Program-made: the position numbers and the translations under genes
In this document: in pieces, positions 1-5,132 of the stretch
Layout of the letters: every line of letters starts with the position of its first letter
Position numbering within the stretch: position 1 is the stretch's first letter
The notes under the pieces: model-generated
The model's database searches: none
What the model was told of the DNA's origin: nothing
Seen by the model: the letters and a program-made list of their open reading frames with translations, nothing else
Assembly: GCA_004553485.1 (NCBI GenBank)
Contig: SFLG01000076.1
Span: forward strand, 1 to 7,111
Direction of reading: 5' to 3'
DNA length: 7,111 nucleotides
Origin: Bacteroidales bacterium
GTDB lineage: Bacteria; Bacteroidota; Bacteroidia; Bacteroidales; Muribaculaceae

Positions 1-195
1 GAGCGGACACGGCTGATCGGTAGATTTATACGTCTGTTCGGTGCCGAGTGTATCAATTCCCTCGTCGCTGACCGAGAGTTTGTCGGCAAGGATGTTTATA
101 TAAATTTAACAAACGCCCGGATTGCCCTTTGTCAGTACGTTTGGCGACGGTCGGGAAACGTAATTTCCCATGTTGATATAATCAATATTTTGTAA
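1..195 (+). pseudogene. Truncated IS4-family transposase remnant (3' fragment)
   Basis: Frame 1 is open from the window edge to a TAA at 193-195 (64 residues). Residues 1-31 contain ER-x-RLI-x-RFIRLFG, followed by an LVADREFVGKD motif. In IS4-type transposases of Bacteroidetes this segment surrounds the second catalytic aspartate (the D of ADREF). In intact family members the motif is followed by W-x-x-YLN, an IRIREN-like stretch and more than a hundred further residues carrying the catalytic glutamate. Here the resemblance fades after residue 31 (about base 93) and the frame stops at residue 64, so the glutamate region is absent. The 5' part lies outside the window. The sequence after about base 93 also holds inverted repeats and a promoter for the next gene, so it is probably flanking DNA and not transposase. 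The family assignment rests on the motif alone. Confidence 0.6.
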
Positions 196-219
196 TTCAA
201 CGAATTATGCGTACCTTTG
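189..219 (+). promoter_or_regulatory. Bacteroidetes-type promoter for the thioredoxin-fold gene
   Basis: A TTTG (-33 element) at 189-192 and TACCTTTG (-7 element, TAnnTTTG) at 212-219 are separated by 19 bases, which is the preferred spacing for the Bacteroidetes primary sigma factor. Transcription would begin near 225. Two inverted repeats lie immediately upstream (153-169 and 173-185). Confidence 0.75.
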
Positions 220-224
220 CAAAC

Positions 225-473
225 GAACATAAAACGTCATCACATCCGCAGAGGCGGAGTGCAGCCGAAAATCGGCACGGTAAAACAGAGAATTCACACA
301 GGCAAGAGCCGCAAGCACGAACACGATGTGCACGGCGGCCCGGGCTTAAGCCGGCCCAAACCGACCGGCAGCTAACACACATTTTCAGATCTACCGCCAT
401 GCCTGTCCCGTAATCAGGCGCGATAGAAAATACTGTTCTGTTTTGCCGAATAGTTTCACATAAAATTTTCGAG
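225..473 (+). other. Long 5' leader of the thioredoxin-fold gene
   Basis: If the promoter at 189-219 is used, about 250 transcribed bases precede the start codon at 474. The leader includes a GC-rich near-palindrome around 340-357 (CCGGGCTTAAGCCGG core). I recognise no known riboswitch family and no convincing small gene in it. A 68-codon frame begins at 207, but its ATG lies inside the promoter. A second, closer promoter was looked for and not found in good form. Confidence 0.4.
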
Positions 474-953
474 ATGAAAAAATTTTTCTTGACGATTGCG
501 CTTGTTGCCGCAACGCTCGTGTTCACCTCGGGCTTCAACGAAGAAGCCGCTGCAGGTGGCCGGGGCGAGACAGCGGCAGACGTCGAGCTGGTAAACAGCT
601 TCGGCAGCGTCAGTCTAAAAGACTATCGCGGACAATACGTATTGCTCTCGTTCTGGAGCAGCGAAGACGCGGCATCGCGCATACTTTGCGCAAGCTATGC
701 CCGGGAGTGCGCCAAAAACGGCAAAGCCGTGCACCTCGGAGTAAATTTCGACGAGCAGAAAGCTCTGTTCGATGCCATAGTGGACGCCGACGGTCTGGAC
801 GCCAAAGCGCAGTACAATCTGACAGGCACAGCGGCCGCCACGGTGCGGCACGACTATCGCCTTGACGGAGGCACCCTGGGAACCCTGCTGATCGACCCCA
901 AAGGCCGCATAGCAGCTGTCAACCCTCCCGCCGAGATGATAGCCTCGCTCTAA
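474..953 (+). CDS. Exported thioredoxin-like fold protein lacking the CXXC active site
   Basis: This 159-residue protein starts with a signal peptide: MKKFF followed by a hydrophobic stretch to about residue 19, with no lipobox cysteine, so it is probably periplasmic. Residues 37-150 follow the plan of a TlpA/AhpC-TSA-type domain: a VELVNSFG-x-VSLKDYRGQ entry, the GQYVLLSFWSS strand and helix (53-63), and a C-terminal TLLIDPKGRI strand (137-146). The position of the WASWCGPC active site reads W-S-S-E-D-A-A-S (61-68), so both redox cysteines are missing. The usual cis-proline (GIPTTFLID) is replaced by leucine (residue 135). Cysteines at 72 and 79 lie further along the helix and do not form CXXC. 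A thiol-disulfide role is therefore unlikely; binding or structural roles are possible, and the true function is unknown. The gene is monocistronic, with its own promoter and terminator. The start at 474 is chosen for the signal peptide. Confidence 0.75.
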   Translation: MKKFFLTIALVAATLVFTSGFNEEAAAGGRGETAADVELVNSFGSVSLKDYRGQYVLLSFWSSEDAASRILCASYARECAKNGKAVHLGVNFDEQKALFDAIVDADGLDAKAQYNLTGTAAATVRHDYRLDGGTLGTLLIDPKGRIAAVNPPAEMIASL

Positions 954-969
954 CAAGCCACACTCTAAC

Positions 970-1021
970 AACACACAACGGGCACCACCCCTTCACCGTG
1001 GTGCCCGTTGTGTGTTTTTTT
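970..1021 (+). terminator. Strong intrinsic terminator after the thioredoxin-fold gene
   Basis: A perfect 18-bp stem (971-988 with 998-1015, extendable by an A-T pair at 970/1016) encloses a 9-base loop and runs into a T-tract at 1015-1021. It begins 16 bases after the stop codon at 951-953 and separates this gene from the AT-rich region to the right. Confidence 0.93.
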
Positions 1022-1135
1022 GTGAAAGTATCCCCAAATACTACGAGCTTATTGCAATATCAATCATTAACAAGCATGGAGTTTTTATTTAGCCTTTAAT
1101 TGGATGTACTTTGATTATTCATGCCTTATCGCGAT

Positions 1136-1166
1136 TTTGTGTTCTAAAATGTTAGTATTAACTTTG
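1136..1166 (+). promoter_or_regulatory. Bacteroidetes-type promoter for the DUF3800 gene
   Basis: TTTG at 1136-1139 and TAACTTTG at 1159-1166 are separated by 19 bases, the same geometry as the promoter at 189-219. The predicted start is near 1172, giving a leader of about 107 bases before the DUF3800 ATG. The rest of the 954-1279 gap is AT-rich and holds the terminator of the previous gene, a weak hairpin at 1196-1227 and a short ORF beginning at 1234. Confidence 0.7.
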
Positions 1167-1233
1167 CAATCTTAAAGCATAGCGCCATCATTGTTAAATA
1201 AGGCTTTCAAATTTTAAGCGGTTATTTATAAAC

Positions 1234-1308
1234 ATGGAGTACCCAAAATGGGCGAAACACATTAGACACAAACTAAATCATGATACATATTTGGCTCGAC
1301 GAGAGTGA
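1234..1308 (+). CDS. Possible 24-codon upstream ORF overlapping the DUF3800 start
   Basis: ATG at 1234 opens a 24-codon frame (beginning MEYPKWAKHI, ending YLARRE) that stops with TGA at 1306-1308, 29 bases inside the DUF3800 coding region and in a different frame. The peptide is basic, with no recognisable domain. It is the first good ATG after the predicted transcription start near 1172, and a weak hairpin (AAATAA 1196-1201 with TTATTT 1222-1227, and inner GCTT with AAGC) lies just before it. It could be a leader peptide coupled to translation of the downstream gene, or a chance frame. The sequence alone cannot decide. Confidence 0.25.
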   Translation: MEYPKWAKHIRHKLNHDTYLARRE

Positions 1309-2101
1309 TAAACATGGCACATATTACTCAAACTTCTACGGGGGTATACTGATGCAGTCCCAGCATCGCGAAGAAGTTCTTCAGCGGATGGAGGCTGTTA
1401 AAAATGAGCTGAACATTGTTGATGAAATAAAATGGCAAAAGGTTAATGCCTATCACTTTGACAAATACATTCGCCTCGTTGATGAATTATTTGCAATGGG
1501 TAAAGAGGGGCTACTGAAAATCAGAATCTTCTTTCGTCACAATCAGTACGAGCCGGAACTTACGCCTCAAAAGAGGAAAGAAGAATATCCTATTCTATAT
1601 TACCAATTCGTCAAATACGCTTTTGGACTTGTTTATGCCAACGATATGGAAGGAGTCCGACTTTATCTTGATGAAATACCGTTGAATCAAGAAGATAAAG
1701 TAAACTTTGTCAAACATCTTTATGGGTTGAACAATGATCCGGATTTCAAAGCAAAGGGAATTAGATTTGTAGAAAAAGGCATTTCGGAAGTGGACTCCAA
1801 GTCTCATCTGCCATTGCAATTTATGGACATGATTCTTGGAGCAATCTGCTTTAAGTTAAATGAAAAGGATAAACTTAAATCTGATGGCGATGAGCGTCCC
1901 GGCAAACGCACAATTCTAAAGCTGAAGCTCTATAAGTATATAAATTCCAAAATCAGAGAGATTTACCCTGATTTTAATATTGGCATCAGTACCCCAATAA
2001 AAGAAGACAGCGACCGGTGGTTTCAAATCTATCGTCACTGGAGCTTCAAGCCAAAACGACATATTCGTGATCTGACGCGAACCAAAAGTGCAAAAAAATA
2101 G
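1280..2101 (+). CDS. DUF3800 domain protein (predicted RNase H-like fold), accessory gene
   Basis: This 273-residue protein belongs to the DUF3800 family. It starts with the family's hallmark strand and acidic motif, IWLDES (D7, E8), followed by SNFYGG (17-22), typical of one subfamily. A second acidic strand LYLDE (D131, E132) and the LQFMDMILGA helix (Q180, D183), equivalent to the family's QxxDMIxGA, complete the set of acidic residues thought to form an RNase H-like metal site. The C-terminus is basic. DUF3800 genes are often found in mobile or defence-associated regions; their biochemical role is not firmly established, and a nuclease activity is a prediction. The gene is clearly more AT-rich than umuDC, folD or the thioredoxin-fold gene, which suggests horizontal acquisition. 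It is alone on its transcript, with its own promoter (1136-1166) and a hairpin at its end. The ATG at 1280 places the IWLDES strand at the usual position right after the start. Confidence 0.85.
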   Translation: MIHIWLDESDKHGTYYSNFYGGILMQSQHREEVLQRMEAVKNELNIVDEIKWQKVNAYHFDKYIRLVDELFAMGKEGLLKIRIFFRHNQYEPELTPQKRKEEYPILYYQFVKYAFGLVYANDMEGVRLYLDEIPLNQEDKVNFVKHLYGLNNDPDFKAKGIRFVEKGISEVDSKSHLPLQFMDMILGAICFKLNEKDKLKSDGDERPGKRTILKLKLYKYINSKIREIYPDFNIGISTPIKEDSDRWFQIYRHWSFKPKRHIRDLTRTKSAKK

Positions 2102-2171
2102 TCCTGCGTAACCTACACTTGTGAGCTACGCACTTATCACGTAGCCGTTCAGTTACGACAGGATATTTTTG
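2092..2171 (-). ncRNA. Candidate small RNA antisense to the 3' end of the DUF3800 gene
   Basis: A well-formed promoter (2177-2207), a nested hairpin (2163-2102) and a U-run (2098-2092) follow one another within about 115 bases on the minus strand, defining a transcript of about 80 nt. Its last ten bases overlap the final codons of the DUF3800 gene in antisense. The transcript has no ATG-initiated frame. It lies about 130 bases past the stop of umuC on the same strand, so the same bases could instead be the end of the umuC 3' UTR with the hairpin as its terminator. I recognise no known RNA family. Confidence 0.4.
2102..2170 (+). terminator. Hairpin terminator after DUF3800, probably bidirectional
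   Basis: An outer stem pairs TCCTGCGTAAC (2102-2112) with GTTACG-A-CAGGA (2152-2163, one bulged A at 2158). An inner stem pairs GCTACG (2125-2130) with CGTAGC (2140-2145) around a 9-base loop. On the plus strand the structure is followed by five T at 2166-2170. On the minus strand it is followed, after three bases, by seven U (from A at 2092-2098). It starts directly after the DUF3800 stop codon. Confidence 0.55.
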
Positions 2172-2176
2172 TAGTG

Positions 2177-2207
2177 CAAAGATAAAGCTTTTATTGCTAT
2201 CTACAAA
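2177..2207 (-). promoter_or_regulatory. Minus-strand Bacteroidetes promoter facing the DUF3800 gene end
   Basis: Read on the minus strand, TTTG (plus 2204-2207) and TATCTTTG (plus 2177-2184) are separated by exactly 19 bases. Transcription would start near 2171 and run into the 2102-2163 hairpin and a run of seven U. No ORF begins downstream on this strand, so the promoter does not obviously serve a protein gene. Confidence 0.6.
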
Positions 2208-2299
2208 ATAATAATGCTAAAATCAACAAAAAGTTTAGCAGAGCGGATATTGGGGGATTGTATACGGATATTGCCAAGATGGGATATTATGGCTGCGGG

Positions 2300-3595
2300 T
2301 CAGGAGACTTGGAGGGCGGTGAGGGAGGTGGAGTAGTCGGGGCTTTTGCGGGCGCGGCGGATGGCGTTGACAAATTTGATGGTTTTGCCGTCCGGGTCGC
2401 GGTCGCGGTACTGCTGGGCGCCAAGGACCACGGCGTCAGCGCCCATGCGGCCGTTGATGCGGTCGAGGGCCAGCGAGACGTCGCGCAGCTTGCGGCTGCG
2501 GCCGGCGTCGTAGGCAAACAGGTCGGGCTGGATGGCGCTGTCCGAGCTGATGCCCGAGACCATTATCCCCGCACGTTTGTAGTGTATGCCGCGCAGAAAG
2601 ACGACCTCGAGGATGCGCATGGCCATGCCGACAATCTCGGGGGTGGAGCCGGTGGAGGTCATGAAGGTGCCCGAGGCCATGTTGTCGTACTGCTCGAGGT
2701 CGGGGCGGAAATGGTTGGACTGCACAAAGACCGACACCGTCGAGCACACCGAGTGCTGCCGCCGCAGCTTGAGGGCGCAGCGGGCGGCGTAGTTGGCGAC
2801 GTGGGCGCGCATATCGCCGAAGTCGGTTATCATGCCCGGAAAGCTGCGGCTGGTGACGATGGTCTTTTTGCTGACGGCGTCGAGGGCGTCGACGTCTATC
2901 ACGCTTTGGCCGTTGAGCTCGGCCCAGGTGCGCTCGCCGGTGACATGGAAGCGCGTGCGCACCCACTGCCGGTCGAGGTGGGCAAAGTCGGCGGCGGTGA
3001 GCACGCCGTAGCGCTCGAGGTGCCGCGTTATGCGTCGTCCTATCCCCCATACATCGCCCACGGGGAACAGGCTCAGCGCCTTCTCGCGCTGGGCGTCGGT
3101 GCCGATGAGGCAGCATTTGTTGTAGCCGGGATAGCGTTTGGCATATTTACTGGCCATCTTCGCCAGTGTCTTTGACGGCGCGATGCCCAGACTGACGGGG
3201 ATGCCCGTGCAGCGGGTGACGCGCCGGCACAGCGCCTCGCCCCACCGCTTGAGGTCGATGCTGTCCATCCCCTCGAGGTTGAGGAAGGCCTCGTCGATAG
3301 AATACTGCACCACCTCGGGCGCATGCTCGCGCAGCACGGCCATCACCCGTGCCGACATATCGGCGTAGAGGGCGTAGTTGGACGAGAAGGCCGTTATCCC
3401 GGCGTGGGGAAACTGCTGCTGGAGCTGGAAAAAAGGCATGCCCTCGGGGATATTCAGCGCCTTGGCCTCGCGCGAACGGGCCACCACGCAGCCGTCGTTG
3501 TTGCTGAGCACGACGACGGGCTTGTGCGCCAGGTCGGGACGGAACACACGCTCGCACGAGCAGAAAAAGTTGTCGCAGTCCACCAGCCCTACCAT
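2300..3595 (-). CDS. umuC: DNA polymerase V catalytic subunit UmuC (Y-family translesion polymerase)
   Basis: This 431-residue Y-family polymerase extends DNA past lesions after SOS induction, together with processed UmuD. The N-terminal catalytic domain starts with VDCDNFF (D6, D8 metal ligands) and carries the SIDEAF motif with D101 and E102, the positions known as essential in Escherichia coli UmuC. Other family blocks visible are VVVLSNNDGCVVARS, VSLGIAPSKTLAKMASK (about 134-150) and the DVWGIGRR helix-hairpin region (181-188). QPDLF at 356-360, within the C-terminal part, matches a beta-clamp binding motif. Length is close to the usual ~420. The start at 3595 is chosen because it begins the conserved VGLVDCDNFF strand; the frame stays open further upstream, but that stretch lies inside umuD. 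The ATG overlaps the umuD stop by 7 bases (ATGGTAG), indicating translational coupling. Confidence 0.96.
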   Translation of the reverse strand: MVGLVDCDNFFCSCERVFRPDLAHKPVVVLSNNDGCVVARSREAKALNIPEGMPFFQLQQQFPHAGITAFSSNYALYADMSARVMAVLREHAPEVVQYSIDEAFLNLEGMDSIDLKRWGEALCRRVTRCTGIPVSLGIAPSKTLAKMASKYAKRYPGYNKCCLIGTDAQREKALSLFPVGDVWGIGRRITRHLERYGVLTAADFAHLDRQWVRTRFHVTGERTWAELNGQSVIDVDALDAVSKKTIVTSRSFPGMITDFGDMRAHVANYAARCALKLRRQHSVCSTVSVFVQSNHFRPDLEQYDNMASGTFMTSTGSTPEIVGMAMRILEVVFLRGIHYKRAGIMVSGISSDSAIQPDLFAYDAGRSRKLRDVSLALDRINGRMGADAVVLGAQQYRDRDPDGKTIKFVNAIRRARKSPDYSTSLTALQVS

Positions 3596-4059
3596 TGCAC
3601 GTCCCCTCCCCTGCGACGGCGGTTGGCCTTGATGGTGTACAGCACCACTCCCCATACCATAAAGTCGGTGTCGGGGGTGATTTCGATGGGGCGGTAGCGA
3701 CGGTTCGACGGCATCAGCATTATCCGGCCGTCCGACACAAAGCGCAGACGTTTGAGCGTGAACTCGCCGTCGACACAACATACGGCCAGGTCGCCGTGCT
3801 CGGGCTCCTCCGACTTGTCGATGACGAGGATGTCGTTCTCGGTTATCCCCTCGTCGGCCATCGAGTCGCCCACCACACGGGCATAGAAAGTCGAAGCGGG
3901 ATGGCGCACCAGCTCGCGGTTGAGGTCTATTGTCTCGGTAACATAGTCCTGCGCCGGACTGGGGAAACCGGCACGGATGCCGCCGTCGGCATAGAACAGC
4001 GGCAGCTCGGTGGCCGTATCGGCATTATATATATAAAGTGTCACTCTATAGGTATCCAT
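3589..4059 (-). CDS. umuD: UmuD, S24-family self-cleaving subunit of DNA polymerase V
   Basis: This 156-residue LexA-like S24 peptidase is the accessory subunit of polymerase V. On the RecA-DNA filament such proteins cut their own N-terminal arm, and the processed dimer binds UmuC. The catalytic serine is S66 in GDSM and the general-base lysine is K103 in FTLKRL. The cleavage site is most likely A30-G31 (RAGFPSPAQDY). The arm before it (FYADGGIRAG) is typical, although the N-terminus is a little longer than in the 139-residue enterobacterial protein. There is no DNA-binding helix-turn-helix, which excludes LexA itself. It is the first gene of a two-gene operon with umuC. Upstream on the minus strand lie a TACTTTTG -7 box and a 17-bp inverted repeat, consistent with repression in undamaged cells. 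Confidence 0.95.
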   Translation of the reverse strand: MDTYRVTLYIYNADTATELPLFYADGGIRAGFPSPAQDYVTETIDLNRELVRHPASTFYARVVGDSMADEGITENDILVIDKSEEPEHGDLAVCCVDGEFTLKRLRFVSDGRIMLMPSNRRYRPIEITPDTDFMVWGVVLYTIKANRRRRGGDVQW

Positions 4060-4083
4060 AATAGCATAGATTTGTCAGCATGC

Positions 4084-4119
4084 CAAAAGTAGCGGTTCTG
4101 CGGGGCAATATTCCTGCCC
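4084..4119 (-). promoter_or_regulatory. Candidate umuDC promoter and operator
   Basis: On the minus strand TACTTTTG (plus 4084-4091) matches the Bacteroidetes -7 element and would start transcription about 20 bases before umuD. No good -33 TTTG is present at the right distance. Instead, a 17-bp inverted repeat GGGCA-N7-TGCCC covers 4103-4119, in the -33 to -7 interval, where a repressor would block polymerase. A LexA-type repressor is an inference from the genes served. Confidence 0.4.
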
Positions 4120-4201
4120 ATGCAGTTTAACAAATACAAACGACGCCAGCCGGAGACACCAAAAATATCCGCTATTACAACCCCTTTACTAAAACTTTTT
4201 G

Positions 4202-4209
4202 TAGCTTTG
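4202..4209 (+). promoter_or_regulatory. Candidate -7 element for the DUF805 gene
   Basis: TAGCTTTG fits the TAnnTTTG element and would start transcription near 4215, about 56 bases before the ATG at 4272. The expected TTTG 19 bases upstream is absent. An alternative with TTTG at 4198-4201 has only a poor -7 (TAAATCAA at 4221-4228). Confidence 0.35.
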
Positions 4210-4271
4210 CGGCGTAATGATAAATCAAAGGCACATTCGCCTTCCCACATAAATTACATAAATACCACCCC

Positions 4272-4934
4272 ATGACATACTTTATAATGTATCAGGGCCG
4301 GCCCATCGGCCCGCTGAACATCAACCAGGTGTTTGGCTACACCCGCGACGCCAACACGCCGGTCAGCCGCGACGGCGGCCCTTGGAACCCGCTCAGCTCA
4401 TACCCCGAACTTGCCGAGCGTCTCGCACGCCTCACCCCCACTCCGGCCCCTGCCGGCCTGAACCAGCGCACCGTCAGTTTCGGCGAGGCCATCGCCCGGG
4501 GCTTCCGCGGATACTTCACCTTCACCGGACGCTCGTCGCGCTCCGAGTTCTGGTTCTGGTTCCTTTTCTACTTCATCATCAGCATACCCCTCAGCGTGTG
4601 GCTGCAGTCATCGATGAACACCGAAGTCTACTTCGACCTTCTCGAGTCGCTCCAGTCGGGCGTAATCCCCTCCAACTTCAGCGCCGCATCAATCTATACC
4701 GACGGCGGCACAAGCGCCATCATCTCCACCGTCATAAGCGTGCTGTTCTTCATCCCCAACCTTGCCATTTCGATAAGGCGCCTGCACGACTCGGGTCACT
4801 CGGGCTGGTGGATGCTGCTGATCCTCATCCTCTTCCCCGTCTGCTACATCGGCAACATCATAATGCTGGTATTCGCCATTCAGCCCTCTCAGCCCACCGA
4901 AAACAAATACGGCCCCGTCCCCAACCTCGATTAA
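4272..4934 (+). CDS. GYF_2-DUF805 integral membrane protein
   Basis: This 220-residue protein joins two domains. Residues 1-50 resemble the GYF_2 domain (YFIMYQGRPIGPLNINQV, then a glycine-tryptophan patch GGPWNPL), a cytoplasmic fold thought to mediate protein interaction. Residues about 68-220 form a DUF805 membrane domain with its characteristic blocks: F-x-GRSSRSEFWFW (79-92), a first membrane span just after, P-N-LAISIRRLHDSGHSGWW (about 160-178), a following span rich in I/L, and the closing NKYGPVP. Three to four membrane segments are expected. DUF805 proteins are widespread inner-membrane proteins of unknown function (YhaH/YhaI type). The gene is alone on the plus strand, divergent from umuDC and convergent with capA; no plus-strand terminator with a T-run is evident after it. 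The ATG at 4272 gives the complete GYF-like start. Confidence 0.9.
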   Translation: MTYFIMYQGRPIGPLNINQVFGYTRDANTPVSRDGGPWNPLSSYPELAERLARLTPTPAPAGLNQRTVSFGEAIARGFRGYFTFTGRSSRSEFWFWFLFYFIISIPLSVWLQSSMNTEVYFDLLESLQSGVIPSNFSAASIYTDGGTSAIISTVISVLFFIPNLAISIRRLHDSGHSGWWMLLILILFPVCYIGNIIMLVFAIQPSQPTENKYGPVPNLD

Positions 4935-4981
4935 CAAAGCCACGAACAGCTATATCACCGTTCGCCATTTCACTTATTAAT

Positions 4982-5023
4982 AAAAAACAAAACCCGATAG
5001 CTTGACATACAGGGGCTACCGGG
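4982..5023 (-). terminator. Intrinsic terminator of the folD-capA transcript
   Basis: On the minus strand CCCGGTAGC (plus 5023-5015) pairs with GCTATCGGG (plus 5001-4993) with one G-U pair around a 13-base loop, and is followed by TTTTGTTTTTT (plus 4992-4982). On the plus strand the hairpin is followed by no T-run, so it serves leftward transcription. Confidence 0.85.
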
Positions 5024-5034
5024 ATTCAACATTG

Positions 5035-5042
5035 CAAAGATA
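5035..5042 (-). promoter_or_regulatory. Minus-strand -7-like box just before the capA terminator
   Basis: TATCTTTG on the minus strand (plus 5035-5042) matches the Bacteroidetes -7 element and lies about 12 bases before the terminator stem. No TTTG is present 19-21 bases upstream, so its activity is doubtful. If used, it would make an RNA of about 45-50 nt consisting mainly of the hairpin and U-tail. Confidence 0.25.
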
Positions 5043-5132
5043 GTTCTTTTTAATTCTAGTTAGCGCAGTTACAGCAGCTGTTAGGGCGATTGTAGCTGCG
5101 GTCGGTTATTGTGTCGTGGGGGGGCCGGACGG

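Noticed and set aside
207..413. 68-codon plus-strand ORF in the leader of the thioredoxin-fold gene
   Set aside because: Its ATG lies within the promoter (between the -33 and -7 elements), so the transcript would not contain the start. The peptide is low-complexity and basic, with no domain.
442..468. Second promoter immediately before 474
   Set aside because: TTTG at 442-445 is present, but the downstream TAAAATTT does not fit TAnnTTTG and would give an almost leaderless transcript.
197..538. 113-codon minus-strand ORF
   Set aside because: It overlaps the signal-peptide region and the promoter of the plus-strand gene and has no recognisable domain.
2243..2274. Direct repeat CGGATATTG (two copies) downstream of umuC
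   Set aside because: It is short, imperfect beyond nine bases and not associated with a gene end, insertion boundary or known site.
2258..3175. Long plus-strand ORF opposite umuC
   Set aside because: It is a shadow of the GC-rich umuC gene: glycine-, alanine- and valine-rich with no domain, while the minus-strand frame has every UmuC motif.
3596..3781. 62-residue N-terminal extension of UmuC
   Set aside because: The frame is open only because it runs through umuD. The conserved polymerase starts at MVGLVDCDNFF (3595).
4041..4250. 69-codon minus-strand ORF upstream of umuD
   Set aside because: It covers the candidate umuDC promoter and operator, overlaps umuD out of frame, and shows no domain.
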